From positions 1,695,247-1,759,246 of the forward strand of contig NZ_CP047080.1 of NCBI RefSeq assembly GCF_030408595.1: 64,000 bases of DNA, written 5' to 3'. Below are positions 10,352 through 19,162 of the stretch, in pieces. The notes under the pieces were generated by a model that worked only from the letters and a program-made list of their open reading frames with translations, searched no databases and was not told where the DNA came from. Every line of letters starts with the position of its first letter. The stretch's first letter is position 1. This stretch comes from Corynebacterium canis (GTDB taxonomy: Bacteria > Actinomycetota > Actinomycetes > Mycobacteriales > Mycobacteriaceae). The position numbers were made by a program, and so were the translations under genes.

Positions 10352-10981
10352 TCACTGTACCCCGGGCGCTTGCTCGGCCCCGCCCCGCTCCACCCTTGAG
10401 CCGAGCATACGTTCAACGTATTTGGCCACCACATCGACCTCTAGGTTTACCGTTTGCCCCGCGCGCAGCTCGCCCAGGGTGGTATCACGCAGCGTCGTAG
10501 GTATGAGCGAAACCTCGAAGTAATCCGACCCTAGATTCGAAACTGTTAGCGAGGTTCCGTCAACGGTTATCGAGCCCTTCTCCACCACATAGCGCGCCAA
10601 CCGCTCCGGCAGCGAAAAACGCAGCACATCCCAGTGGGGCGTATGTTCGAGCTGAAGCAATTCTGCGGTGCTGTCGACGTGCCCTTGCACGATGTGCCCG
10701 CCCAGCCGCGAATTCAGCGCCGCGGCCCGTTCCAGGTTCACATGCCCGCCCACCTGCACCTTGCCCAGGCTCGAACGGGCGAGCGTTTCCGCCATGCAAT
10801 CCGCGCTAAAGGTCGAGGCGGTCCGCTCCGCAACCGTCAAGCACACACCATTGACCGCGATGGAATCGCCGAGTTTCGCGTCGCTCAGCACGGCCTCCGC
10901 GGCGACGGTGATACGCATCGAATCACCCATTTGTTCTACCGCCGCCACGCGCCCGATTTCCTCAATGATCCCGGTAAACAT
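10352..10981 (-). CDS. ribE: Riboflavin synthase, alpha subunit
   Basis: 209 residues that dismutate two 6,7-dimethyl-8-ribityllumazine molecules to riboflavin. Two lumazine-binding repeats are visible: MFTGIIEEIG...VNGVCLTV (about 1-95) and HIVQGHVD...DGTSLTV (about 96-190). It follows ribD with no intergenic base and precedes ribBA. The same gene is called ribC in some annotations. Residues after 195 are family-variable. Confidence 0.95.
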   Translation of the reverse strand: MFTGIIEEIGRVAAVEQMGDSMRITVAAEAVLSDAKLGDSIAVNGVCLTVAERTASTFSADCMAETLARSSLGKVQVGGHVNLERAAALNSRLGGHIVQGHVDSTAELLQLEHTPHWDVLRFSLPERLARYVVEKGSITVDGTSLTVSNLGSDYFEVSLIPTTLRDTTLGELRAGQTVNLEVDVVAKYVERMLGSRVERGGAEQAPGVQ

Positions 10982-11941
10982 TCACGCTCCTAATTCCACG
11001 AACACATCGTCCCCGAGCTGGGTAACGCTGCGCATATGGTACCTCTTCGCATCACTTATCGACGCCCCGACCGCCGCCGTAAGCACGCCCCTCCCCGCCC
11101 CCAGCAGCGCGGGCGCGATATAGGCATGGATCGCATCTACGAGCCCCGCTTGGAGGAAGGCGGTGGCGAGTGTGGCGCCGCCTTCCAGCAGCACATCGCG
11201 GCACCCTAGATCCCATAATTCGCGGATACATTCGTCGATGGTGCTGTAGCACAAATAATCGCCCGGCACGCTACGTGTGCCCACCACCACCCGCAGCGGT
11301 TGGTGCGGATACAAGGTGCCATCCGCCGCGCGGGCGGTCAGCTGCGGGCGATCCACAAGGGCGGTTCCGGTGCCCACAATGATCGCGTCCCGGCGGGCCC
11401 GATCCCGGTGCGCATGCTGCCGCGCCGACTCCCCGGTGATCCACTTGCTAGTCCCATCCAGGGCGGCGGTAAAACCATCGAGCGTGTGTGCGGTCTTCCA
11501 GGTGATGTGCGGGCGCCCCAAACGCACCGCGCGCAGCCATGGGCGCAGCGTGGGTACTTCGCCCGAAAGCTGCGTCACGGCCACTCCGGCGCGGCGCAGA
11601 AACTCCGCCCCGCCCGCGGCCGCCACATTGGGATCCGAATGCACGTACGCCACCTCCGCAACCCCGGCGGCCACCAGCGCCGCCGCACACGGTCCGGTCC
11701 TGCCGGTGTGATTGCAAGGTTCCAGGGTGACCACGGCGGTGCCGCCGCGGGCGCGTTCCCCGGCTTGGCGCAGCGCCATGACCTCGGCGTGCGGGCCGCC
11801 CGGCGGCTGCGTGGCCCCCACACCCACGATCTCCCCGTTGGCGTCGCACACGGCGGCACCCACCGGCGGGTTGGGGCTGGTGGTGCCCACGACGGCTTCG
11901 GAAGCGGCAATGGCCGCCGCCAAAGCTTGCGAATAATCCAT
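10982..11941 (-). CDS. ribD: Riboflavin biosynthesis protein RibD (pyrimidine deaminase/reductase)
   Basis: 319 residues. The N-terminal cytidine-deaminase-like domain has the zinc motif HAEVMAL (about residue 50) and PCNHTGRTGPCAAAL (about 75-89). The C-terminal dihydrofolate-reductase-like domain (about 145-319) carries RARRDAIIVGTGTALVDRPQ and LLEGGATLATAFL. It performs the second and third steps of riboflavin synthesis. The start ATG touches the rpe stop, so rpe-ribD-ribE-ribBA-ribH probably form one transcript. It is shorter than E. coli RibD (~367 aa) but normal for actinobacteria. Confidence 0.93.
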   Translation of the reverse strand: MDYSQALAAAIAASEAVVGTTSPNPPVGAAVCDANGEIVGVGATQPPGGPHAEVMALRQAGERARGGTAVVTLEPCNHTGRTGPCAAALVAAGVAEVAYVHSDPNVAAAGGAEFLRRAGVAVTQLSGEVPTLRPWLRAVRLGRPHITWKTAHTLDGFTAALDGTSKWITGESARQHAHRDRARRDAIIVGTGTALVDRPQLTARAADGTLYPHQPLRVVVGTRSVPGDYLCYSTIDECIRELWDLGCRDVLLEGGATLATAFLQAGLVDAIHAYIAPALLGAGRGVLTAAVGASISDAKRYHMRSVTQLGDDVFVELGA

Positions 11942-12589
11942 CTATCCGGCGGCGATTTCCGCGAGCTCGCGCACGGCCGCGTCCGGATCATCGGCCCCAA
12001 AGACCGCGGATCCCGCCACATACGCATCGCAACCGGCGGCCGCCGCCTGCCCGATGGTGGCGGCGGAAATGCCGCCATCGATTTCGATCAGGGTGTGCAA
12101 GCCCCGGTCATCGATCTCCTTGCGCAGGGTGCGCACCTTCTCCAATTGGTCCGGCATAAAGGATTGCCCGCCAAATCCGGGCTCCACGCTCATCACCAGC
12201 ACAATATCGAAATGTTCGAGGTCTTTCAGATACGGCTCGATGGCGGTGCCCGGCCGCAGCGAGAACCCGGCGCGCACGCCTTGCTCCCGCAGGTACTTGG
12301 CCAACGCGACGTGATCGTCAACAGCCTCGACGTGGAAAGTGATGCCCGCGGCGCCCGCTTTGATGTATTCGTCCACCCACAATTGGGGGTTTTCGATCAT
12401 CAGGTGCACGTCCAGCGGTTTATCCGTCACCTTGTGAACGTCTGCGGTAATGCTTGGCCCAAAGGAAAGATTTGGAACAAAGTGTCCATCCATGATGTCC
12501 ACGTGGATCCAGTCCGCGCTCGGCACGGCGCGAATCTCATCCCCTAAACGTGCGAAGTCGGCGGCCAAAATAGAAGGTGCGATGAACAT
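11942..12589 (-). CDS. rpe: Ribulose-phosphate 3-epimerase
   Basis: 215-residue TIM barrel that interconverts ribulose-5-P and xylulose-5-P in the pentose phosphate pathway. Metal and active-site motifs are present: PSILAADFARLGDEI, HVDIMDGHFVPNLSFGP, HLMIENPQ, VMSVEPGFGGQSF and EIDGGISAATIGQAAAAG. It sits between rsmB and ribD, 10 bp after rsmB. The link with riboflavin genes is logical because ribulose-5-P is the substrate of the RibB reaction. Confidence 0.96.
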   Translation of the reverse strand: MFIAPSILAADFARLGDEIRAVPSADWIHVDIMDGHFVPNLSFGPSITADVHKVTDKPLDVHLMIENPQLWVDEYIKAGAAGITFHVEAVDDHVALAKYLREQGVRAGFSLRPGTAIEPYLKDLEHFDIVLVMSVEPGFGGQSFMPDQLEKVRTLRKEIDDRGLHTLIEIDGGISAATIGQAAAAGCDAYVAGSAVFGADDPDAAVRELAEIAAG

Positions 12590-12599
12590 ACTTGTGAGT

Positions 12600-14024
12600 T
12601 TACGTCACCGGTTTGCGCAGTACCGCGAAAAACATCGCATCGGTCCCGTGCCGGTGCGGCCACATCTGCACCGATTTCTCAAAACCAACATCGCTCATGC
12701 CCGGCACCAACGGATGCGCGTCCAATTCCTCCGCGCCAAGCTCACGCACCGCGCGATCCACCACTTCGCGGGTTTCCCGCAGATCCGGCGAACAGGTGGA
12801 ATAGACCACAGTGCCGCCCGGCCGCAACAACTCATACGCGGCGCTCAACAGTTCGAATTGTAGAACGCTGAGCTCGGCGATATCCGACTCCTGCTTCCGC
12901 CACCGCGCCTCTGGACGACGCCGCAACGCGCCCAGTCCGGAGCACGGCGCGTCCACCAAAATGCGATCGTATCCGGGTTTCAAACCCGATTTTTTCCCGT
13001 CCGCAACGTGCACATCCACCGGCAGACCGTCGGTGAGTTGTGCCACGAGTTGGGCGCGATGGGGGGCGATTTCCACGGCGTCGACACGCGCGCCATCGAT
13101 GCGTGCCAGCGCCCCCATCAATGCCGCTTTACCGCCCGGACCTGCGCAAAGATCGAGCCAACGCCCGGTGTCCTCGCCCTCGATGGGCGCTTGCACCACG
13201 GCGCGCGCGATCAGCTGACTGCCCTCGTCCTGCACCGCGGCGAGCCCCTGCCGCACAGGCTCCAACGCCCCTGGGTCGCCGCCATCCAAATACACGGCGT
13301 ATGGGGAGTATTTGCCTTCCTCGCCGCCGGTGATCAGCGCCAGCTCTTCCGCACTCATCTCGCCCGGCCGCGCAGCCAAATGTACTTTCGGACGTTCGGA
13401 ATCAGCTTCGAGAGCCGCACCCAGCTCACCAATGCCGATCGTGCGTGCGAAACTCTCGGCGATCCAGGTGGGGTGCGCGTGCCGGAACGCCAACTCGGGC
13501 ACCTCGCCCTTCGGCGCGGCCTTGGCCAACCACGATTCGCGGCTCGAGCGCGTCAGCGTCCGCATCAGGCCATTCGCAAACCCTTTCACCTTTTCCGCAA
13601 CCAAACGTACGGTCGTATCAACGGCGGCGTGCGGCTCCACCCGCGTGTACAACACCTGGTACGCGCCGAGCCGCAACGCATCCAGCAACGCCGGATCGAT
13701 GTTCTCCACCGGGCGTGTCGACGCCGCGTCAATCACCGCATCTAGCACCCCCAGCGTGCGGAGCGTGCCATAGGTGATCTCGGTGGCGAACGCCGCATCG
13801 CGCCCCCGAATGCCGCGCTGCCGCAACATCTTCGGAAGCACCAGGTTCGCATAGGCGTCCTCTTCGCGCACTTGTGTGAGAACGTCGAAGGCCGCGAGGC
13901 GGGGTTCATCTACGTCCGGGCGCTCTTCCCGCGCGGGGCGTTCCACCCGTTGCCGCCGCTTCGCCTGCTCTTTTTCCTGCTGTACGGAGCGCCGGCTCCG
14001 GGATCGAAAACCGCTCATTGCCAC
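12600..14024 (-). CDS. rsmB: 16S rRNA m5C967 methyltransferase RsmB (Fmu/Sun)
   Basis: 474 residues. The N-terminus is basic and low-complexity. A NusB-like RNA-binding domain (about 40-170, [20 protein letters not shown]) precedes the SAM-dependent methyltransferase. Methyltransferase motifs: [32 protein letters not shown] with the release Cys, and [16 protein letters not shown] with the catalytic Cys. The start overlaps the fmt stop by 10 bp. The fmt-rsmB-rpe order is conserved in related genomes. Confidence 0.94.
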   Translation of the reverse strand: MAMSGFRSRSRRSVQQEKEQAKRRQRVERPAREERPDVDEPRLAAFDVLTQVREEDAYANLVLPKMLRQRGIRGRDAAFATEITYGTLRTLGVLDAVIDAASTRPVENIDPALLDALRLGAYQVLYTRVEPHAAVDTTVRLVAEKVKGFANGLMRTLTRSSRESWLAKAAPKGEVPELAFRHAHPTWIAESFARTIGIGELGAALEADSERPKVHLAARPGEMSAEELALITGGEEGKYSPYAVYLDGGDPGALEPVRQGLAAVQDEGSQLIARAVVQAPIEGEDTGRWLDLCAGPGGKAALMGALARIDGARVDAVEIAPHRAQLVAQLTDGLPVDVHVADGKKSGLKPGYDRILVDAPCSGLGALRRRPEARWRKQESDIAELSVLQFELLSAAYELLRPGGTVVYSTCSPDLRETREVVDRAVRELGAEELDAHPLVPGMSDVGFEKSVQMWPHRHGTDAMFFAVLRKPVT

Positions 14025-14950
14025 ACCATTCCTTCAATATCCTTAGCGCCGCGCGCCCACGCATCCGCCTGCATCATGGTCTTGCCGGGCGGCTGCACCT
14101 TGCCCAGCAGCACCGCGGTCGAACCGGTGCCAACGTAAACGCCACTCTTTTCGATCGCCAACTTGCCCGGCGCGAGATCATCCCGATCGGTGACGGCCAC
14201 CGGCCCCACCTTCAAGCGCGCCTCACCCGCCTGCGTCCAAGCGCCAGGACCAGGGGTGTGGGCGCGGATCGCGCGATCAATCGCCTCGGCGCTGTCGGCC
14301 CAGGAAATGCGGGCGTCTTCCTTGGTGATCTTTGCGGCGTAGGTCGGCTCGCCCACCTGCGGTTTCGCGACTACGGTGCCCGCCTCTAAACCGTCCATGG
14401 TTTCGACAAGAAGGTCGCCGCCCGTATGTGCGAGACGCGTAAGTAAATCGTCGGCGGTGTCGGTGGGCAAAATGTCCTCCGCGACCGTCGCCAACACGGG
14501 TCCGGTATCTAGGCCCTCTTCGATGCGGAAAACCGAGGCGCCGGTGCGCTGGTCGCCCGCCTTGATCGCGGCCTGCACGGGTGTCGCGCCACGCCACGCC
14601 GGCAAGAGTGAAAAGTGCAGGTTCACCCATCCATGCGGGGCTATGTCCAGCAAATCCCGGGTGATCAGGTTGCCGTAGGCGACCACCGGGATGCATTCGG
14701 GCGCCAGTTCGCGCAATCGGGCGCGCACGTGCTGGCCGTCTTCGGTGTCGGGTTTCAGGCTGGTGGGTTTCAGCACCTCGATGCCGTGCTGCGCCGCGAG
14801 TCGCGCCACGGGCGAGGGCTGCAAGCTGCGCCCCCGACCTTGTTTCGCGTCTGGGCGAGTAAGCACGGCTACAACCTCGTGCTGCGAGGCAAGGAGTTTT
14901 TGCAATGCCACGACTGCGGGCTCAGGGGTGCCCGCGAAAACTAACCGCAT
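14015..14950 (-). CDS. fmt: Methionyl-tRNA formyltransferase
   Basis: 311 residues from ATG at 14948-14950 ([16 protein letters not shown]). It formylates initiator Met-tRNA using 10-formyl-THF. The active-site region [19 protein letters not shown] is near residue 105, and the C-terminal OB-like domain follows from about 205. A longer reading frame exists upstream but overlaps def out of frame. The def-fmt pair (spacing 17 bp) reflects the deformylase/formylase cycle. Confidence 0.95.
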   Translation of the reverse strand: MRLVFAGTPEPAVVALQKLLASQHEVVAVLTRPDAKQGRGRSLQPSPVARLAAQHGIEVLKPTSLKPDTEDGQHVRARLRELAPECIPVVAYGNLITRDLLDIAPHGWVNLHFSLLPAWRGATPVQAAIKAGDQRTGASVFRIEEGLDTGPVLATVAEDILPTDTADDLLTRLAHTGGDLLVETMDGLEAGTVVAKPQVGEPTYAAKITKEDARISWADSAEAIDRAIRAHTPGPGAWTQAGEARLKVGPVAVTDRDDLAPGKLAIEKSGVYVGTGSTAVLLGKVQPPGKTMMQADAWARGAKDIEGMVWQ

Positions 14951-14967
14951 ATGTGTATCGGCCTTTC

Positions 14968-15480
14968 CTAGCGTTGGAACCAATCGGATTTGCGAATCTC
15001 CCCCATGGCTTCTTTGCGGAGCTTCGGCTCCAACCGCTTGAGAAAAAGCACGCCATCCAAGTGGTCTGTTTCGTGCTGAATGCACCGCGCGAGCAGCCCG
15101 TCCGCCACGATCTCAATTGGCTTACCGGTGACGTCCTGGCCGGTCACCCGCACGTGGGCGAAGCGTTCGGTATCTTTGCGGACCCCCGGAATGGACAGGC
15201 AACCTTCGGCATCGGTGACCGTTTCCTCAGACAATGGCTCCCATACCGGGTTGACCACGTGGCCGCTGAGGGGCTCCCCATCATCATCGGAACAATCGAA
15301 CACAAATACGCGGCGGGTCACGCCGACCTGGTTTGCGGCAAGCCCCACGCCATTGTGATGGGCCATGGTTTCCATCATGTCATCCACCAAATTCGCGAGG
15401 CTGCTATCAAACTCTGTCACCTCATCCGCTTTGGTTATCAGGACGGGGTCACCAAACAGGCGAATATCGCGGATGGTCAT
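14968..15480 (-). CDS. def: Peptide deformylase
   Basis: 170 residues; metalloenzyme that removes the N-formyl group from nascent proteins. All three family motifs are present: [10 protein letters not shown] (about residue 46), EGCLSIPG (about 103) with the metal-binding Cys, and [12 protein letters not shown] (about 145) with the HExxH ligands. It is upstream of fmt on the same strand and 111 bp downstream of priA, which may leave room for its own promoter. Confidence 0.95.
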   Translation of the reverse strand: MTIRDIRLFGDPVLITKADEVTEFDSSLANLVDDMMETMAHHNGVGLAANQVGVTRRVFVFDCSDDDGEPLSGHVVNPVWEPLSEETVTDAEGCLSIPGVRKDTERFAHVRVTGQDVTGKPIEIVADGLLARCIQHETDHLDGVLFLKRLEPKLRKEAMGEIRKSDWFQR

Positions 15481-15591
15481 ACTTCAGGGCGCTCCTTTAA
15501 AAATATCGCGTCGTTTTAGTATCCCACCCATACTAACCACAACCACCCCCAAGCTCTGATTCGCTCCCGCAGGTCAACGCTTGCGCGCGCA

Positions 15592-17592
15592 CTATCCGAT
15601 ATGCAGGGGATCCACCTGAACCCGCAGCGGCAGCAGCTCCTTACGCGTCGCGCGAGCGACCTGGGCGGCGCGCAACGCCCGCCCCAATGACAAGCCTGCG
15701 GTCACCGGCACCCGCACCAAAATGCGTTGCACAGGTCCGGAAACCTGTTCGTCATATTCGCCCGGCAGCTTCACCCCCGGCGGCAAGTCCACGGGACCGA
15801 GGATTTCGCCGCCTTCCGGAATCTCCAATAGCTCGATGAATTGGTCGATCGCTTGGGCGGGCCCGTCCACCGCCGCCATGCGAACCGCAGGCGGGAACCC
15901 GACCTCGGCGCGTTGCTCAAGCTCCAATGCGGCGGCGCCGACCATATCCCATCGGATCAATGCCTGCACCACGGCCAGCCCGGGATCCGCCATGACCACC
16001 ACCTCGCCGCCGCGCTTCACCAACGTGGCGGCGGCGGCCCAACGCGCCAATGTTTCCTCGGTGGCACGCAGGTCCTGCCTGCCCAGCAGCGCCCACGTAT
16101 CCAACAGGATCAACGCACCGTACCGGCCGCGCGGTTCCGCGCCGGGCGTGGCCACCACGAGCTGCGGGGTTTCCTCGATGGCGGTGACGATGTGCGCGCC
16201 GCCGGAGGTGACGATCTTCACGCCGGGAAAAGCGCGCCCCAACTCCTCGGCGGTGCGCCCCGCACCCAACACCACGGCCCGCAATTTCACCGACCCACAT
16301 TCGCCGCAGCGATGCCTGGAATCTGGGCGTCCACACCACCGGCAGGTAGGCACGGCTGCATCGCCGCCGGTAGGCAGACCCAAGGGCCCATTGCAATGCC
16401 GGCACCTGGCGGGGGAACCGCAAGATCCGCACGCCAAGGTGGGCACATAGCCGGTGCGCGGCACCTGCACCAGTGCGGGCTCTCCCCTGCCGAAGGCCTT
16501 CCGTACGGCCGCGAACGCGGCGCTGGGGAGCCTGGCCACCCCGGCCCGGGGGTCTCGCTCGAGGGCGAAATCCGAATCTCCCGCCGCAAACACATGTGGC
16601 ATACGCGTTCGAATTACCTCGCGGGGGGCGACCAGATTATGCATCCAACCGCGCGCCACCAAAAGCTGGGTTTCCGCGGTCCGCGAATGCCCGGCTACAA
16701 CCAGCGCGCATTGCTCCTTGGCGCTGCGCATGGTGAGCACCTCCCGCGCATGCACATAGGGGGCCCGCGGTTCGGCTAGGCTATCGTCCCCATCATGCAC
16801 AATCACCGCCAGGCGCAGCTTGGCCACCGGGGCGAACGCCGCGCTGCGGGTGCCGATAACCAACCGGCCCTGCCCGTGCAGTACGGACAGAAACCGCCGG
16901 TAGCGGGCTTGGGGCCCTAGGGACGCGCCGAGGACAGTGATCTGTTTGGCGGAAACCCACTCCTTGCAGGCGGCCTCCAAGGCATCCACATCCCGCTGGT
17001 CCGGCACCACGATCAACGCACCACCGCCGTCGATCACAGTTTTGATTGCAAGGGCGGCAAGGGCCCGCGCCCAATCATCGCCTGGCGCGATCTGCCACGC
17101 CGCACGCGCCTTGGCGCCGGAGAGCACGGCGTCGACAAAAGACTCCCCATAGGCGTACGAAGACCATTGCGAAAGGTCCGGCTCGCTGACGGTGCCCAAC
17201 TCCTCCCACGGAGTGCTGGTGTCGGCGGATTCCGCACCCGCATGGCGCGCGGGAATGGCGGCCCGGATCAGGTCACTACGCACGCCCGCATAACGTTCGG
17301 CGAGCGCCTCCACCAGTTCGCGGGTGCGCAATGGGTACACCACCTCCGGGGAAATCACGCGCTCCAGCCACGCCAATTCGCCCTGGTGTTCGGTGTGTGA
17401 AGAGCGTGAAATTACCAGCGCGTCCACTAGTCGGCCGGAAAAGCGCACGCGCACGCGGACCCCCGGCTGCACGGCTTCGTGCTGCTTAGAATCGACGCGG
17501 TAATCAAACAATCTATCGAGGTGTGGCAGGCCGAGGAGGGGCAAAACCCGGGCCACCGGAACCTCGGGCGCGGGCACTCGGGCTGTGGACAT
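15592..17592 (-). CDS. priA: PriA-like primosomal protein N' without a functional Walker A motif
   Basis: 666 residues from ATG at 17592. The N-terminal 3'-DNA-binding domain is clear (LPHLDRLFDYRV, GVRVRVRFSGR). The zinc cluster is retained: CGSCGSPARCRHC near residue 395 and CRWCGRPDSRHRCGECGS near 425. In PriA the helicase core should carry a GxGKT motif; here the matching place reads QIAPGDDWARALAALAIKTV, and no DEAH motif is seen. Actinobacterial PriA proteins are known to lack these helicase motifs. It is therefore probably a structural replication-restart protein that cannot unwind DNA. Confidence 0.9.
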   Translation of the reverse strand: MSTARVPAPEVPVARVLPLLGLPHLDRLFDYRVDSKQHEAVQPGVRVRVRFSGRLVDALVISRSSHTEHQGELAWLERVISPEVVYPLRTRELVEALAERYAGVRSDLIRAAIPARHAGAESADTSTPWEELGTVSEPDLSQWSSYAYGESFVDAVLSGAKARAAWQIAPGDDWARALAALAIKTVIDGGGALIVVPDQRDVDALEAACKEWVSAKQITVLGASLGPQARYRRFLSVLHGQGRLVIGTRSAAFAPVAKLRLAVIVHDGDDSLAEPRAPYVHAREVLTMRSAKEQCALVVAGHSRTAETQLLVARGWMHNLVAPREVIRTRMPHVFAAGDSDFALERDPRAGVARLPSAAFAAVRKAFGRGEPALVQVPRTGYVPTLACGSCGSPARCRHCNGPLGLPTGGDAAVPTCRWCGRPDSRHRCGECGSVKLRAVVLGAGRTAEELGRAFPGVKIVTSGGAHIVTAIEETPQLVVATPGAEPRGRYGALILLDTWALLGRQDLRATEETLARWAAAATLVKRGGEVVVMADPGLAVVQALIRWDMVGAAALELEQRAEVGFPPAVRMAAVDGPAQAIDQFIELLEIPEGGEILGPVDLPPGVKLPGEYDEQVSGPVQRILVRVPVTAGLSLGRALRAAQVARATRKELLPLRVQVDPLHIG

Positions 17593-17613
17593 ATCCAAGG
17601 ATTCTACCGAAGG

Positions 17614-17643
17614 TTGACGCGCCGACTCGCCGCGAACTACACT
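17614..17643 (+). promoter_or_regulatory. Predicted promoter of the cytochrome b5-like/tetR unit
   Basis: TTGACG at 17614-17619 and TACACT at 17638-17643 are separated by 18 bp. This is a reasonable sigma-A promoter for the plus-strand unit that begins at 17718. The -10 box abuts the palindromic operator at 17645, so a bound repressor would cover the transcription start. Confidence 0.6.
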
Positions 17644-17672
17644 GTGAATGAATATTCATTCTGTTCATTCAC
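17644..17672. promoter_or_regulatory. FadR-like operator (TGAATGAATATTCATTCT) with an overlapping second palindrome
   Basis: The 18-mer at 17645-17662 matches the Bacillus FadR box, which I recall as TGAATGAMTANTCATTCA, in all but the last base. A wider inverted repeat, GTGAATGAA (17644-17652) and TTCATTCAC (17664-17672), overlaps it, so two dimers could bind. It lies between the predicted -10 box and the first gene of a unit that encodes a TetR-family regulator, the usual layout for autoregulation. Confidence 0.7.
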
Positions 17673-17717
17673 GCGTGGAAGTTTCTGAAAAGCCCACTAA
17701 ACCAGTCTGGAGGAACA

Positions 17718-18110
17718 GTGAAAGCGATATGGATAACCACGGTAGTGATCATCGTGACGATCGTGATCATCGTGGTCGGCTATTACGCGGCGAAATCGCT
17801 AATGCCGCCGAACCCCAATGTTGGCGACGCCACCAAACTCGAACGCACGTTCACCCAAGAGGAGCTTTCGATCATCGAGGACCGCACCTTCACCATGGAG
17901 GAAGTCGCCGAACACAACGGCGCAGATGGGAAGGACGCCTACGTTGTTGTGAACGACGTCGTCTATGACGTATCGAACATTCCATCGTGGGTGCGCGGAA
18001 TGCACCACGGCGTGAAAGCCGGCACAGACGCCACGGATCAGTTCGTAAACTCGACCCACGATTCGAAGACGCTGGAAAAGCTGACCGTCGTTGGCGGCGT
18101 GGAACCGTAG
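17718..18110 (+). CDS. Membrane-anchored cytochrome b5-like (heme/steroid-binding) domain protein
   Basis: 130 residues from GTG at 17718, preceded by GGAGGA at 17708-17713. One N-terminal membrane segment (about residues 4-24, IVTIVIIVVGYYAAK) is followed by a linker. A cytochrome b5-like domain starts near residue 55: FTMEEVAEHNG, DAYVVVNDVVYDVS, HHGVKAGTDATDQF and HDSKTLEKL. His residues at HHG and HDS could be heme ligands. The domain likely faces outward, though topology is inferred. It is co-transcribed with the TetR gene 14 bp downstream. Partners and substrate are unknown. Confidence 0.8.
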   Translation: MKAIWITTVVIIVTIVIIVVGYYAAKSLMPPNPNVGDATKLERTFTQEELSIIEDRTFTMEEVAEHNGADGKDAYVVVNDVVYDVSNIPSWVRGMHHGVKAGTDATDQFVNSTHDSKTLEKLTVVGGVEP

Positions 18111-18124
18111 TAGGATACGAACCT

Positions 18125-18715
18125 ATGGAGCCAGCACCGGAAAAGCTACTGCAAGCAGCCCGAACGGAGTTTCTGCGCAACGGTTACAAAAAGACCTCGG
18201 TGGCGGACATCGCGGCTGCTGCAGGGCTGGCGGTGGGCAGCGTATACAAGTACTACCCCTCAAAAAAGGAACTGTTCTTCGACATCTACTTTGCCGAAAA
18301 CGCCGCGGTGAAAGACCAAGCCGCGCGAACCACGGATTGGGACCAGCCGCGGGAGGCAATGATGCACGTCATACACCACTTCGCCGCCGCAACGCAGGAA
18401 AACAAGATCCTGCAAGCCTGGGACGACCCCAAAATGGGCCCAGAGCTGCACGCCGAATCCCTCACCCGCTGCCAGGAATCCGACTTCAAAACCTTTCTCG
18501 CCGCGCAAGTGCCGCGCTGGCAAGAGGCCGGCCAAATCCCGCCAGAGTTTTCCTCCGAATTCCTCGAGGAACTCTTAGATACCATAAATCAGATCGAAAT
18601 CTTTGTGGAGGCGCGGGTCGCCATCAAGCAGCTCATCTATGAAGCGCTCTTAGAAAAGGTGTTCCCTTTGGCGGGTGCAGGCGATCCCAGCGTTCGGCGA
18701 TCCGAACAGCAATAA
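18125..18715 (+). CDS. TetR-family transcriptional regulator
   Basis: 196 residues from ATG at 18125. The N-terminal TetR helix-turn-helix is clear: LLQAARTEFLRNGYKKTSVA, DIAAAAGLAVGSVYKYYPSK and KELFFDIYF (residues 7-55). The C-terminal ligand domain cannot be assigned. It is the second gene after the cytochrome b5-like protein, and a FadR-like palindrome lies in the shared promoter, so I infer autorepression and perhaps an acyl-CoA-type effector. Its 3' 83 bp overlap the convergent membrane-protein gene. Confidence 0.9.
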   Translation: MEPAPEKLLQAARTEFLRNGYKKTSVADIAAAAGLAVGSVYKYYPSKKELFFDIYFAENAAVKDQAARTTDWDQPREAMMHVIHHFAAATQENKILQAWDDPKMGPELHAESLTRCQESDFKTFLAAQVPRWQEAGQIPPEFSSEFLEELLDTINQIEIFVEARVAIKQLIYEALLEKVFPLAGAGDPSVRRSEQQ

Positions 18716-18929
18716 TCGTAGACACCACGGCGACAACGCACACGGAAGCGAACATCCCGACGAGGTGCTTATTGTCCACCACCGCGATCAGAACGGCGAA
18801 GCCAATCACCGCGGTGGTCAACGAGACGGAAACCCACACGCCGCGCAGCACGCGGTCCCGCACTCTGCAAATAAAAAACGGCAAAACGAACGATAACGAA
18901 ACTGCGGGCATGAGCAACAGGGGTGCCAT
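18633..18929 (-). CDS. Small membrane protein of unknown function
   Basis: 98 residues from ATG at 18927-18929, with GGAG 8 bases before it; an upstream in-frame start at 18980 would add 17 residues. Three hydrophobic segments are visible (LLLMPAVSLSFVLPFFIC; VSVSLTTAVIGFAVLIAVV; FASVCVVAVVSTIIAV), with an Arg-rich loop (RVRDRVLRG) between the first two. I recognise no family. It converges on and overlaps the tetR gene by 83 bp. Its hydrophobicity pattern supports a real gene, but the overlap leaves some doubt. Confidence 0.55.
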   Translation of the reverse strand: MAPLLLMPAVSLSFVLPFFICRVRDRVLRGVWVSVSLTTAVIGFAVLIAVVDNKHLVGMFASVCVVAVVSTIIAVRIAERWDRLHPPKGTPFLRALHR

Positions 18930-19039
18930 GATCCTGGCTCCAATCGACGGCCGCGGGCATACGGCCACCACAAAACTCACCGCCCAAAGATGTGCCAGAT
19001 TGTGTTCGATATTGCCCTAGCGCGCTCAGCACATGGCTA

Positions 19040-19085
19040 GGCGGAGTGACTTCGCTTGGGAAAGCACACTAGGTACCACTCCGCC
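19040..19085. other. Inverted repeat between metK and the small membrane-protein gene
   Basis: GGCGGAGTG (19040-19048) pairs perfectly with CACTCCGCC (19077-19085) around a 28-base loop. It lies downstream of metK (stop at 19163) and upstream of the membrane-protein gene, both on the minus strand. There is no T-run. It could be a regulator site or a weak transcript-end structure; no coding sequence is apparent between 18930 and 19162. Confidence 0.4.
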
Positions 19086-19162
19086 CACGCTAGCAACATC
19101 ACAGGCGAAACGCTATAAAACTTCCAAGATTCATAACAATCACCCGCCGATTGTGAGCCGTA

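Noticed and set aside
14951..15085. N-terminal extension of Fmt
   Set aside because: It lies inside def in another frame and does not resemble Fmt; the ATG at 14950 gives the family's usual MRLVFAGTP start.
15592..17592. PriA as a pseudogene because the Walker A motif is missing
   Set aside because: The frame is intact, the zinc cluster is complete, and loss of helicase motifs is the known state in actinobacteria.
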